Part shown: piece by piece, positions 1 through 7,941 of the stretch
How the letters are laid out: each line of letters opens with the position of its first letter
Numbering within the stretch: position 1 is the first letter of the stretch
DNA from: Muricoccus nepalensis
GTDB lineage: Bacteria > Pseudomonadota > Alphaproteobacteria > Acetobacterales > Acetobacteraceae
Direction of reading: 5' to 3'
NCBI RefSeq assembly: GCF_006438825.1
Contig: NZ_RCZP01000009.1
Location: forward strand, 106,735-170,734
DNA: 64,000 nt
Notes under the pieces: model-generated
Told to the model about the DNA's origin: nothing
The model's input: only the letters and a program-made list of their open reading frames with translations
Database searches by the model: none
Position numbers and translations under genes: made by a program

Positions 1-428
1 TGGTGGGACGAGAAGGGAAACACCGCCGCCAGCCGCACCATCGGCCGCCCGGCCGCGGCACGGCGCCGCACCGCCGCCGCGAAGGCCTCCGCCGAGAGCG
101 GCGACCCCGCCGGGTCCAGCCCCGCCTCCCCGGCCAGGGCGGGCGAGAGGGTCAGCGTGTTGCCGTTGCGCCCGATCCCCGCGCCGACCGACACCGTCGC
201 GCGCACGCCGCCCAGCCCGCAGGCGAGGGCGATCGGCATGGGCGCCAGCATGTGCGCGCCGTCGAGCAGCCCATGGGCCACCCGGTCCCGCACCGCCGCC
301 CAGGCGGATTCCCGGGACAGCGCGACCCGGACCCCGTGCTGCGCGAAGAGGCCGAGCGCCTCCGCCACCACCAGCGGCGCAGCGTCGGTGAGCGGGACAT
401 AGCCGATGCGCAGAGGGGATGCCGACAA
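1..428 (-). CDS. NasS/NrtA/CmpA-like nitrate-binding protein, N-terminal part
   Basis: Only the first about 142 residues are in the window; the gene runs off the left edge. The translation begins with a short extension and then LRIGYVPLTDAAPLVVAE, the opening strand and helix of CmpA/NrtA-type nitrate or bicarbonate receptors. It reaches MVRLAAVFPFSSHH near the edge, a block typical of that family. No convincing export signal is seen, which fits a cytoplasmic NasS sensor better than a periplasmic receptor. I infer a partner for the ANTAR protein NasT encoded 214 bp upstream on the same strand: NasS binds nitrate and releases NasT. The start is uncertain. A TTG at 428 has GGAG seven bases upstream and keeps the right frame; the ATG near 474 is out of frame. 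Without the C-terminal half, NasS cannot be told from NrtA. Confidence 0.75.
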   Translation of the reverse strand, partial: MSASPLRIGYVPLTDAAPLVVAEALGLFAQHGVRVALSRESAWAAVRDRVAHGLLDGAHMLAPMPIALACGLGGVRATVSVGAGIGRNGNTLTLSPALAGEAGLDPAGSPLSAEAFAAAVRRRAAAGRPMVRLAAVFPFSSH

Positions 429-642
429 GCGCGCGCTCCGGGGTTCCCTGGGGAACCGGGAGGCGGGCCGCCATTGGACCGCCGGTTGACCGATCGGGGA
501 GTGCAGGGGACCGCGCCATTGCGATCCATCCCCGTGCCGTCATTCATCATGCCGCAGCGCAGCACGGCAAGGGAAAAATGCTCTCTATAGGGGCAACAGA
601 ATCCACTATCCTCCATTCATGAACTCATAACAGGCTATTTGC
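429..642 (-). other. nasT-nasS intergenic leader, relatively AT-rich
   Basis: This 214-bp gap follows the nasT stop codon. The part next to nasT (about 560-660) is strikingly AT-rich for this genome. On the minus strand the nasT stop lies in the small inverted repeat AGGC-AAATA-GCCT (644-632). Just upstream of the nasS-like start is the palindrome GGTTCCC-TG-GGGAACC (442-457, plus-strand reading), which would fold beside the ribosome-binding site. NasT-type ANTAR proteins act by binding paired hairpins in leaders of nitrate genes, so such structures are expected here. I could not fit the region confidently to the two-hexaloop ANTAR target. Confidence 0.35.
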
Positions 643-1224
643 CTATTTTTCGCTCATAATGGCCTGTGCGATATCGACCAGCCGCCGGCCCTGGTCCATC
701 GCGGCCCGCCGCAACCGCCGGTAGGCCTCTTCCTCGCTCAGCCGCCCTCGCTCCATCAGCCGGGCCTTGGCACGGTCGATGACGGCCCGCGAGGCCAGGG
801 TGGCGCGGGTGGCCTCCAACTCCATCCGCATCGCGTGGTGCGCCCGGAAACGGCGGATCGCCACCTCGATCACCGGCCGAACCCGCCCGGGCGCCAGCCC
901 CTCCACCACGTAGGCGGCCACCCCCGCCTCCAGCGCCGCCTCGATCTGCTCCGGCTCCCCCCGCTCGGCGAAGAGCACCACCGGGCGCGGCTCGTCCCGG
1001 TTCAGCGCCCGCATGCTCTCCAGCGCGTCGCGCCCGGGGTCGTCCAGGTCGCAGACGATCACCTCCGCCCCGGATTCCCGCGCCAGCCGCGTCAGGTCGC
1101 CCGTGTCCGAGACCAGCGCCACCACCTCGCAGCCCGCCGCCTCCAGCCCGGCCGTGACCAGGGCGGCGCGCCCGGCATCCGCATCCACCAGCAGGACCCG
1201 CAGCCCTTCGACCCCCAGAAGCAT
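643..1224 (-). CDS. nasT: NasT-type ANTAR antitermination response regulator
   Basis: 193 residues. The N-terminal about 120 residues are a receiver-like domain (LRVLLVDADAGRAALV at the start, then VIVCDLDDPG where the phosphoacceptor region lies). The C-terminal about 60 residues are an ANTAR RNA-binding domain: a helix starting MRMELEATRATLASR, then AVIDRAKARLMERGRLSEEE and AYRRLRRAAMDQGRRL, ending MSEK. Proteins of this layout release transcription from terminators in leaders of nitrate/nitrite assimilation genes. The nasS-like gene follows on the same strand, supporting a nitrate-sensing NasS-NasT pair. Start at ATG 1224; no strong Shine-Dalgarno is seen. The gene is divergent from ppc across 134 bp. 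Confidence 0.88.
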   Translation of the reverse strand: MLLGVEGLRVLLVDADAGRAALVTAGLEAAGCEVVALVSDTGDLTRLARESGAEVIVCDLDDPGRDALESMRALNRDEPRPVVLFAERGEPEQIEAALEAGVAAYVVEGLAPGRVRPVIEVAIRRFRAHHAMRMELEATRATLASRAVIDRAKARLMERGRLSEEEAYRRLRRAAMDQGRRLVDIAQAIMSEK

Positions 1225-1358
1225 GCCGGCCTATCCCGGCGTGCTGCGTTGCACACGCAAGGGCTTTGCCAGAACGGCCCCGGCACCCAAGCTGGGGCCT
1301 ATTGTCGCGCGGCGTGTCCCGATTTTGCATCGGACCCGGCGCAGAGGGAGAGACAGCG

Positions 1359-4187
1359 ATGGACCATCAGCCCGCGACGCCCCCCGATCCCCGCGCCGCC
1401 CAGGCGCCGGACCTGCTGGCCCTGGCGGAGGCCGCGCGCGCCCAGGGCCGGGGCGATCCCTTCGCCGCCCCCGCCCTGGCCATGGCCCTTGCCCTCAGCC
1501 GCCGCCTCGACGACGGCGACCTCACCCTCGACGACCTCCGCGCCGCGCTCCGCCACATCGGCGATCTCGCCTTCGCCGACCGCGCGGCGTCGCTCGCCCG
1601 CAAGCTCGGCGCCACGGACGCCGCCGGCACCGACGCCGCGCTGATCGCGGTCGCCGGCCGCGTCGCCCGCCCCGACCCGGCCGACAGCCCCGTGCCCTTC
1701 GCCGCCTTCCGCGCCGCCTGCGAGCGCCCGCGCGCCGCCGCGGTCTTCACGGCCCACCCGACCTTCTCGCTCCCGCGCGAGACCAACCGCGCCCTCGCCG
1801 AGGCCGCCGGCGGCACGGCCCCGCCGCCCGGCCTGCCGCTCCGCCCCGTCGCGCCGGACCTCGAGGAGGAGTTCACCCAGGCTGTCGTCGCCATCGCCAA
1901 CGGGCGCGACGCGCTGGACCGCCTCGCCGCCGCCTTCCTCGCCGTCGCCCGCGACACCTGGCGGGACCGCTGGCGCACCCTCATGCCCGCGCCGGTCCTC
2001 CTCTCCTCCTGGGTCGGCTACGACACGGACGGGCGCACCGACATCGGCTGGCAGGACACGCTGCGCCTGCGCCTGCGGATGAAGGAGCTCGGCCTCGCCC
2101 GCCTCGAGGCGCAGATCGAGGCCTTGCCGCCCGAGGGCAGCGGCCCGCTGCGGGGGCGCCTCGCCGGCGCGCTCGACGCGGTGCGCGCCCAGATCGCCGC
2201 CTGCCCGCCCCCGGGCACCCCCGACCCGGAGGCGGCGCAGCGCTTCGCCCGGGTCCTCATCGACCGGCGCGAGGAGGCGCTGACCACGCCCGGCCCGCTC
2301 CTCGAGCTTTTCGCCGAGGCGATCGAGGCGGCCCCCGACGACCAGGCGCGCCTCGCCCTCTGCGTCGCCCGCGCGGGGCTCGCCGCCCACGGCCTCTCCC
2401 TCGCCCAGACCCACACGCGGCTGAACTCGGCCCAGCTCCACAACGCCGCCCGCCTCCGCGTGCCCGCCCTCGGCGGCGCGCCGGACGACGCCGCCCGCCG
2501 CCGCGCCCTCTTCGGCGCGATCAACGCCGCGCTCGACGAGGCGAAGCCCGAGCCCGTCGACACCGGCGGCCTCCTCTCGGAATCGGCCAGCGCCATGCGG
2601 CTGATGATGACGGTCGCGCAGATCACGAAGCACGTGGACGCCTCCCAGCCCGTGCGCTTCCTCGTGGCCGAGACCGAGAGCGGCTTCACCCTCCTCGCCG
2701 CCCTCTTCCTCGCGCGCCTCTGCGGCGTGGAGCGCCACGTCGAGATCAGCCCCCTCTTCGAGACCGCCGAGGCCCTGGAACGGCGCGGCGAGCGCGTGAT
2801 CGAGGAGGCGCTGCGCTCCCCGCACTGGCGGACCTACCTCCGCGGCATCGGCCGGCTCTGCCTGCAGTTCGGCTACTCGGATTCCGGCCGCTACGTCGGC
2901 CAGCCCGCGGCCAGCCACCTCATCGAGCGTCTGAAGCTCCGCGTCGCCGACCTGCTCGCCCGCCACGGCCTGGGCGCGCTGGAAGTCGTCCTCTTCGAGA
3001 CCCACGGCGAGGGCCTCGGCCGCGGCGGCCACCCGGACGGGCTCGCCGCCCGCCTCGACTACCTCGACCCGCCCGCCGTCCGCGCCGCCTTCGCCGCCGC
3101 CCGCATCCCCACCCGCATCGAGACGAGCTTCCAGGGCGGCGACGGCTACCAGCTCTTCGGCACGCCGGCCCTCGCCCACGCCGCCATCGCCCGCATCGCC
3201 GAGCACGCCTTCGCGCCCCCGCCGGGCGAGGTCGCGGACCCCGTCTACGCCGAGGCCGGCTTCGCCGCGGACCTCTTCGCGGGCATGCGCAGCGCCATGG
3301 CCGTCCTCGTGGAGGACCCGGGCTACGCGGGCCTCCTTGGCGGCTTCGGCCCGGCGCTGCTGGACCGCACGGGATCGCGCCCCGCCGCCCGCCAGAGCGA
3401 CACGGGCGGCCCCGCCACCATCCGCCACGCGCGCGAGCTGCGGGCGATCCCGAACAACGCCGTGCTGCAGCAGCTCGGCTTCCTCGCCAACCTCACCCAC
3501 GGCCTCGGCGCCGGCGCCTCGCGCGAGCCGGAGGGCTTCGCGGAGCTGCTGCGCAAGTCCCCGCGCTTCGCCGGCGCCATGGCCTTCGCCCGCGCCGGCC
3601 TCACCCTCTCGGACGCCGACGTGCTGCGCGGCTACGTCGCGACGCTCGACCCCGGCATGTGGCTCGACCGCGCGGCCAGCGCCCGCAGCCCCGCCAACGC
3701 CGCCTCCCTCACCGCCGTGGCCACCGCGCTGGAGGAACAGGGCCTCGGCGACCCCGTGCGCCGCGTCTTCCGCAGCCTGCTGGCCGACCACACCGCGCTC
3801 CGCCGCGCCTGGCCGTCGGAAGGGGAGGCGCCGCGCATGTCGGACCGCCTCTTCGCGGTCCACGCCGTGCGCCTGCTGCTCGTCCACCGCATCTGGATGC
3901 GCGCGGTGAACATGCCGGAGTTCTCCCCCCGCCACGGCGTCACCCGCGACAGCCTGCTCCGCCGCCTGCTGCGCCTGGACGTGGAGGAGGCCGCCAAGCT
4001 GCTCGACCAGGTCTTCCCGGCCCACGAGCCGCCCAGCGCCTCGCTGGACTACGGCGAGCCGCCGTCCCCGCGCCATGGCGGCTACGGGCGCGAGCACGCG
4101 GAGCTGATGGAGCCGCTGCGCGAGCTCTTCGCCATGGTGCGCGAGGCGAGCGCGGTGGTGTCGCTGGAATGCGGCGCCTTCGGGTAA
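1359..4187 (+). CDS. ppc: Phosphoenolpyruvate carboxylase, divergent member
   Basis: 942 residues; PEPC makes oxaloacetate from PEP and bicarbonate, refilling the TCA cycle. The start is the ATG at 1359, preceded by GAGGGAG. Family landmarks: TAHPT at residues 131-135 (catalytic His133), ISPLFETAEALE (the conserved PLFET block), GYSDSGRYVGQ near 507 and HGEGLGRGGHP near 549. It is divergent: the SDS-K-D motif reads SDS-G-R-Y, so the lysine thought to bind bicarbonate is Arg511, and the glycine-arginine loop GRGGxxGRGG is two residues shorter and keeps only its second arginine (Arg555). The C-terminus lacks the usual NTG end. I take it as PEPC by fold and length, with activity less certain. 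It stands alone, convergent with the hydroxylase gene. Confidence 0.82.
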   Translation: MDHQPATPPDPRAAQAPDLLALAEAARAQGRGDPFAAPALAMALALSRRLDDGDLTLDDLRAALRHIGDLAFADRAASLARKLGATDAAGTDAALIAVAGRVARPDPADSPVPFAAFRAACERPRAAAVFTAHPTFSLPRETNRALAEAAGGTAPPPGLPLRPVAPDLEEEFTQAVVAIANGRDALDRLAAAFLAVARDTWRDRWRTLMPAPVLLSSWVGYDTDGRTDIGWQDTLRLRLRMKELGLARLEAQIEALPPEGSGPLRGRLAGALDAVRAQIAACPPPGTPDPEAAQRFARVLIDRREEALTTPGPLLELFAEAIEAAPDDQARLALCVARAGLAAHGLSLAQTHTRLNSAQLHNAARLRVPALGGAPDDAARRRALFGAINAALDEAKPEPVDTGGLLSESASAMRLMMTVAQITKHVDASQPVRFLVAETESGFTLLAALFLARLCGVERHVEISPLFETAEALERRGERVIEEALRSPHWRTYLRGIGRLCLQFGYSDSGRYVGQPAASHLIERLKLRVADLLARHGLGALEVVLFETHGEGLGRGGHPDGLAARLDYLDPPAVRAAFAAARIPTRIETSFQGGDGYQLFGTPALAHAAIARIAEHAFAPPPGEVADPVYAEAGFAADLFAGMRSAMAVLVEDPGYAGLLGGFGPALLDRTGSRPAARQSDTGGPATIRHARELRAIPNNAVLQQLGFLANLTHGLGAGASREPEGFAELLRKSPRFAGAMAFARAGLTLSDADVLRGYVATLDPGMWLDRAASARSPANAASLTAVATALEEQGLGDPVRRVFRSLLADHTALRRAWPSEGEAPRMSDRLFAVHAVRLLLVHRIWMRAVNMPEFSPRHGVTRDSLLRRLLRLDVEEAAKLLDQVFPAHEPPSASLDYGEPPSPRHGGYGREHAELMEPLRELFAMVREASAVVSLECGAFG

Positions 4188-4207
4188 TGGGTGGCTCGCT
4201 GTGGCCC

Positions 4208-4268
4208 TCGGGAGGCTCTGCCTCCCGAACCCTCCGCCGGGGTGGCAACGGCCCCCCCGGACCCCGCG
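4208..4268 (+). repeat. 61-bp intergenic palindromic repeat, copy 1
   Basis: First of two inverted copies of one 61-bp unit. It opens with a perfect 9-bp hairpin, TCGGGAGGC and GCCTCCCGA around a TCT loop (4208-4228), continues CCCTCCGCCGGGG and ends CCCCGGACCCCGCG. Aligned without gaps to the minus-strand copy at 4377-4437, 51 of 61 positions are identical. It lies 20 bases after the ppc stop. It resembles REP-like intergenic elements and could also act as a terminator. Confidence 0.8.
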
Positions 4269-4282
4269 GCTGGTTGGTTGCG

Positions 4283-4307
4283 CGCCGGAGGTCATGGACC
4301 TCCGGCG
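4283..4307. terminator. Perfect 11-bp hairpin between convergent genes
   Basis: CGCCGGAGGTC and its exact reverse complement flank an ATG trinucleotide, giving an 11-bp stem. It sits between the convergent ppc and hydroxylase genes and between the two 61-bp repeats. No T-run follows on either strand, so its role as a bidirectional terminator is inferred from position and stability only. Confidence 0.45.
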
Positions 4308-4376
4308 ACTGACCGATCAGCCCAGGCGGTCCAAAGGTTTATTCAAGGCGCAGCCTACAGCACCCGAAAGACAGAT

Positions 4377-4437
4377 CGCGGGGTCCGGGGAGCCCGCCGG
4401 CTCCCCGGCGGAGGGCCCGGGAGGCAGCGCCTCCCGG
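4377..4437 (-). repeat. 61-bp intergenic palindromic repeat, copy 2 (inverted)
   Basis: Inverted second copy of the unit at 4208-4268. Read on the minus strand it opens with the hairpin CCGGGAGGC and GCCTCCCGG (4437-4417, loop GCT). A second hairpin follows, GGGGAGCC and GGCTCCCC around four bases (4387-4406). It ends 30 bases beyond the stop codon of the minus-strand hydroxylase, so each convergent gene has one copy at its 3' end in the same relative orientation. Confidence 0.8.
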
Positions 4438-4467
4438 AGTCGCCCGCGCCACGACCCAGGCCCACCC

Positions 4468-5694
4468 TCAGGCCACCGCCGCCACCCGCGCCTCGGCCGG
4501 CGCATCCCCGAGCCCCGTCTCGCCGTAGAGCCAGGCGATCGCGTCGTACCACTCGTCCCGGCTCTTCGCGGACATGATGCTGTTGCGCAGCGCCGCGTGC
4601 GCCCCGTTCGGGTGGTAGATGTGGTCCCCCACCGCGCGGGACTGCAGCTGCACGCGCGCCGTCCGCAGCACGCGCCGGCGGCGATAGGCCTCCAGCGCCG
4701 CCTCCGCCTCGCCCGGGCGCGCCGCCATCTCCTGCGCCAGGCAGACGCCGTCCTCCATCGCCATGCAGGCGCCCTGGGCGAGGTATTGCAGCGTGGGATG
4801 GGCGGCGTCGCCCAGCAGCGCGACGCGGCCGTCCACCCACTTCTCCGTCGGGTCGCGGTCGCAGAGCACCCAGAGCTTCCAGTCGCGCCCGTGGCGGATG
4901 ATGCTCTGCGCCTTGGGGTGGACGTGCTGGAAGCCGCGCATCACCTCCTCCTCCTCCACCGGCAGCCCCGCCACCGGCTCGGGCGCGTCGTTGTGGTAGG
5001 TGACGACGAGGTTGAACTGCTTCCAGCCGGACAGCGGGTAGTGGACGATGTGGCACTTCGGCCCGGCCCAGAGCGTCGCCGCGTTCCAGCGGAGGTCCTC
5101 GGGCATCATCTCCGTCGGGATGACGGAGCGGTAGGTGGTGTGCCCCGTCACGCGCGGCGGTCCGTCGCCCACGACGCGGGCGCGGATGCGCGACCACAGC
5201 CCGTCCGCGCCGATGAGGACCGACCCCTCCACCCGCTCGCCCGACTTCAGCAGCGCCGTCACGGCCCGCCCGTCCTGCTCGTAGTCCACCACGGCGCAGC
5301 CGGTGCGAAGGGTGATGCGCGGGTCGGCCTCGCAGGCGCGCAGGAAGACGCCGTGCAGGTCGCCGCGGTGCACGACGGCGTAGGGATTGCCGAAGCGGCG
5401 CCGGAAGGGCTCCGTCACGTCGATCGTCGCGATGTCCTCGGCGGTCAGCGCGTCCATCAGCCGCAGCTGGTCGACGTAGACGGCCATGGCGCGCGCGGCG
5501 TCGCCGATGCCCAGGTGGTCGAAGGCCTGGAAGGCGTTGGGGCCGAGCTGGATGCCCGCCCCGATCTCGCCCAGCGCCGCCGCCCGCTCCAGCACCGTGA
5601 CCGCGAAGCCCGCGCGCGCCAAGCCCAGCGCCGCCGCGAGGCCCCCGATGCCGCCGCCCGCGACGAGGATCGGCTTCTCCGGGCGAGTGGTCAT
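4468..5694 (-). CDS. FAD-dependent 3-hydroxybenzoate 6-monooxygenase-like hydroxylase
   Basis: 408 residues, the usual size for single-component flavin hydroxylases. Visible motifs: the Rossmann GGGIGGLAAALGLARAG at the N-terminus, GADGLWSRIRARV in the middle, and GDAAHPTLQYLAQGACMAMED in the FAD-binding C-terminal block. The tail with DEWYDAIAWLYGETGLG is typical of 3-hydroxybenzoate 6-hydroxylases (NagX/MhbM type), which make gentisate using NADH and O2. The gentisate dioxygenase gene is divergent 173 bp away and supports this; salicylate 5-hydroxylase or salicylate 1-hydroxylase are less likely alternatives. Start ATG 5694 has GGAGG seven bases upstream. Expression probably responds to the palindrome at 5814-5846. 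Confidence 0.85.
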   Translation of the reverse strand: MTTRPEKPILVAGGGIGGLAAALGLARAGFAVTVLERAAALGEIGAGIQLGPNAFQAFDHLGIGDAARAMAVYVDQLRLMDALTAEDIATIDVTEPFRRRFGNPYAVVHRGDLHGVFLRACEADPRITLRTGCAVVDYEQDGRAVTALLKSGERVEGSVLIGADGLWSRIRARVVGDGPPRVTGHTTYRSVIPTEMMPEDLRWNAATLWAGPKCHIVHYPLSGWKQFNLVVTYHNDAPEPVAGLPVEEEEVMRGFQHVHPKAQSIIRHGRDWKLWVLCDRDPTEKWVDGRVALLGDAAHPTLQYLAQGACMAMEDGVCLAQEMAARPGEAEAALEAYRRRRVLRTARVQLQSRAVGDHIYHPNGAHAALRNSIMSAKSRDEWYDAIAWLYGETGLGDAPAEARVAAVA

Positions 5695-5813
5695 CCTGGG
5701 TCCTCCGGGTGCATGGTCGCGCCGCGGTCTGGCGCCGGGCGTTGTTCCCGGGCGCGGTCCGGAAGGACGCGGGCGGAGCGCGCTGCGCCGCCCGCGGGAC
5801 CGGCGGGAAGGAA

Positions 5814-5846
5814 TTGACCCTACACGGATTGTCCGTGTACGGTCAA
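5814..5846. promoter_or_regulatory. 33-bp near-perfect palindromic operator with embedded promoter
   Basis: Symmetric about base 5830: TTGACC, C, TACACGGA, TTG, TCCGTGTA, C, GGTCAA. Apart from the three-base centre the only break is the C/C pair at 5820 and 5840. Read on the plus strand, TTGACC (5814-5819) is a good -35 box and TACGGT (5838-5843) a fair -10 box 18 bp later, so the core dyad would fill the promoter spacer, a classic repressor layout. It lies between the divergent hydroxylase and gentisate dioxygenase genes. The regulator is not identified; the MarR gene at 8862 is a candidate. Confidence 0.8.
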
Positions 5847-5867
5847 ACAACAAAGAGGAGGGCGACC

Positions 5868-6941
5868 ATGGACGCCAACGTGAAGGCCGCGCCCGGCACG
5901 CAGGATGCGGCCGTGGAGGCGAAGCGCCAGGAATTCTACGGCCGCATCGGCCACCAGAACCTCACCCCCCTCTGGCTCTCCCTCGCCGAGCTCGTCACCC
6001 CCGAGCCCCGCAGCGCCTGCCGCCCGGCGAGCTGGCGCTTCGACGAGATCCGCGCGGCCATGATGGAGGCCGGAACCCTCATCACCGCCAAGGAGGCCGA
6101 GCGCCGTGTCCTCGTGCTCGAGAACCCGGGTCTGCGCGGCCAGTCCCGCATCACCACCTCCCTCTACGCCGGCGTGCAGCTCGTCCTGCCCGGCGAGGTC
6201 GCGCCCGCCCACCGTCACTCGCAGACGGCGCTACGCTTCGTGCTCGAGGGCGGCGGCGCCTACACCGCCGTGAACGGCGAGCGCACGATCATGCAGGAGG
6301 GCGACTTCATCATCACGCCCCCCATGGCCTGGCACGACCACGGCAACGAGAGCGACCGGCCGATCTTCTGGCTCGACGGCCTCGACGTCCCGCTCGTGCA
6401 GTTCCTCGATGCCTCCTTCGCCGAGCACCTCGACCAGGACGAGCAGCCCGTCACGCGCCCCCTCGGCGACAGCGACGCGCGCTACGGCGCGAACCTCCTG
6501 CCCGTGGACCACAAGGCGGGCGGCGGCAGCTCCCCCGTCTTCAACTACCCCTACGCCCGCACGCGCGACGCGCTGGAGCGCATGCGCCGCGCCGAGGCCT
6601 GGGACCCCTGCCACGGCCTGAAGATGCGCTACACCAACCCCATCACCGGCAACCACGCCATGGCGACGATGGGCACCTTCATCCAGCTCCTGCCGAAGGG
6701 CTTCTCCACCGCCGCCTACCGCTCCACCGACGCCACCATCTTCGTCCCGATGGAGGGCCAGGGCCGCAGCTTCATCGGCGACGACTTCGTGGTGGATTGG
6801 GGCAAGCGCGACGTCTTCGTCGTCCCCTCCTGGAAGAAGGTCCGCCACGAGGCGGCGGAGGAGAGCGTCCTCTTCTCCTTCTCCGACCGCCCCGTGCAGG
6901 AGGCGCTGCACCTCTGGCGCGAGGACCGCGGCAACGCCTGA
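5868..6941 (+). CDS. Gentisate 1,2-dioxygenase
   Basis: 357 residues, a bicupin ring-cleavage dioxygenase that opens gentisate to maleylpyruvate with Fe(II). The N-terminal cupin shows the metal motif AHRHSQTALRFVLEGGGAY (His115 and His117) and a third ligand in PPMAWHDHGN (His156). The second cupin half is at about 250-350 (GRSFIGDDFVVDWG near 300). ATG 5868 has an AAGAGGAGGG Shine-Dalgarno. No maleylpyruvate isomerase or fumarylpyruvate hydrolase is seen in the window, so the later gentisate steps must be encoded elsewhere. Transcription probably starts at the palindromic promoter directly upstream. Confidence 0.9.
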   Translation: MDANVKAAPGTQDAAVEAKRQEFYGRIGHQNLTPLWLSLAELVTPEPRSACRPASWRFDEIRAAMMEAGTLITAKEAERRVLVLENPGLRGQSRITTSLYAGVQLVLPGEVAPAHRHSQTALRFVLEGGGAYTAVNGERTIMQEGDFIITPPMAWHDHGNESDRPIFWLDGLDVPLVQFLDASFAEHLDQDEQPVTRPLGDSDARYGANLLPVDHKAGGGSSPVFNYPYARTRDALERMRRAEAWDPCHGLKMRYTNPITGNHAMATMGTFIQLLPKGFSTAAYRSTDATIFVPMEGQGRSFIGDDFVVDWGKRDVFVVPSWKKVRHEAAEESVLFSFSDRPVQEALHLWREDRGNA

Positions 6942-6964
6942 GGCGCCGCGAGACGGGCCGGGGG

Positions 6965-7927
6965 CTACTCCGGCTCGATCCGCGCCACCTGCGCCATCTG
7001 CCCGCTGCGCACGTCCTCGGTGGCGATGAAGCGGGCGAAGGTGGCGCGGTCCTCCGTCACCGGCTCCGCGCCCTGCTCGGCGATGCGGGCGCGGATCTCG
7101 GGCTCGCGCGAGATCGCCTGCACCGCCGCGTTCACGCGGTCCGCCTCGGCGTCGGGCAGGCCCTTCGGCGCCCACATCGCGTACCACAGCGTGAAGTCGA
7201 GCGAGGGCATCCCCTGCTCCACGATCGTCGGGATCGCCGGCGCGCGGGGGGAGCGCCGCGGCCCCATGATGGCAAAGGCGCGCAGCCGCCCCTCCTCGAT
7301 CTGTGGCAGCGCCGAGCCGAGCGGCGCCACCATCAGCGCCGTGTTGCCCGAGATCACGTCCGTCAGCGCCGGCGCCGTGCCGCGATAGGTGACGATAAGG
7401 CTTTCGAGCCCCGCCTCGCGCTTGAAGCCCTCGGTCGCGAGATGCCCCATGGAGCCGAGGCCGGAGTTGGCGAAGGTGAAGCCGTCCGGCCGCGCCTTCA
7501 TCGCCGGGATCAGCGCGGCGACCCCGCCCTCGGGCGTCGCGCGCGGGTTGCCCACCAGCACCATCGGCGCCGTTGCCAGGCGCGAGATCGGCGTGAAGTC
7601 CGCCACGGGGTCGTAGGGCACCGCCTTCATCACCCGCTTCGCCATGAGCTGGATGTCGGCGTTGACGAGATAGGTCAGCCCGTCCGGCGCCGAGCGCGCG
7701 ACCTCCGCCGCGCCGAGCGTGTTGTTCGCGCCCGAGCGGTTCTCCACCACCCAGGTGGTGCCCAACACGTCCCCCAGGCGCGAGGCGTAGATCCGCCCGA
7801 TGACGTCGATCGCCCCGCCCGGCGCGGCCGGGACGACGAGCCGCACCGGCCGCCGCTGCGCGCGCGCGACGCCGGGAAGGCCGAGCAGCAGGGCCGCGGC
7901 CCCAAGGTGGCGGCGACGGATGCCCAT
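6965..7927 (-). CDS. Bug/TctC-type periplasmic substrate receptor
   Basis: 320 residues with a signal peptide ending GVARA-Q and an RRR near the N-terminus. The mature part has the Bug-family opening RPVRLVVPAAPGGAIDVIGR, then VVENRSGANNTLGA and the APDG block that lines the ligand pocket. Bug receptors bind carboxylates, often aromatic or dicarboxylic acids, for tripartite tricarboxylate transporters. No tctA or tctB membrane gene is nearby, so it either uses a permease encoded elsewhere or serves in sensing. It sits 14 bp downstream of the aldolase gene on the same strand and is probably co-transcribed. The ligand is unknown; an aromatic acid is inferred from context. Confidence 0.9.
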   Translation of the reverse strand: MGIRRRHLGAAALLLGLPGVARAQRRPVRLVVPAAPGGAIDVIGRIYASRLGDVLGTTWVVENRSGANNTLGAAEVARSAPDGLTYLVNADIQLMAKRVMKAVPYDPVADFTPISRLATAPMVLVGNPRATPEGGVAALIPAMKARPDGFTFANSGLGSMGHLATEGFKREAGLESLIVTYRGTAPALTDVISGNTALMVAPLGSALPQIEEGRLRAFAIMGPRRSPRAPAIPTIVEQGMPSLDFTLWYAMWAPKGLPDAEADRVNAAVQAISREPEIRARIAEQGAEPVTEDRATFARFIATEDVRSGQMAQVARIEPE

Positions 7928-7941
7928 GCCCGGCCCCTCCT

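Noticed and set aside
417..474. ATG near 474 as the start of the nitrate receptor
   Set aside because: It is out of frame with the LRIGYVPL coding sequence; the TTG at 428 is in frame.
1299..4295. Long open frame antisense to ppc (about 1000 codons), and similar ones opposite petABC, mutM/ggt and coaBC
   Set aside because: They are products of high GC in third codon positions; translations are low-complexity Arg/Ala/Gly/Val-rich with no domain, while the opposite strand encodes clear families.
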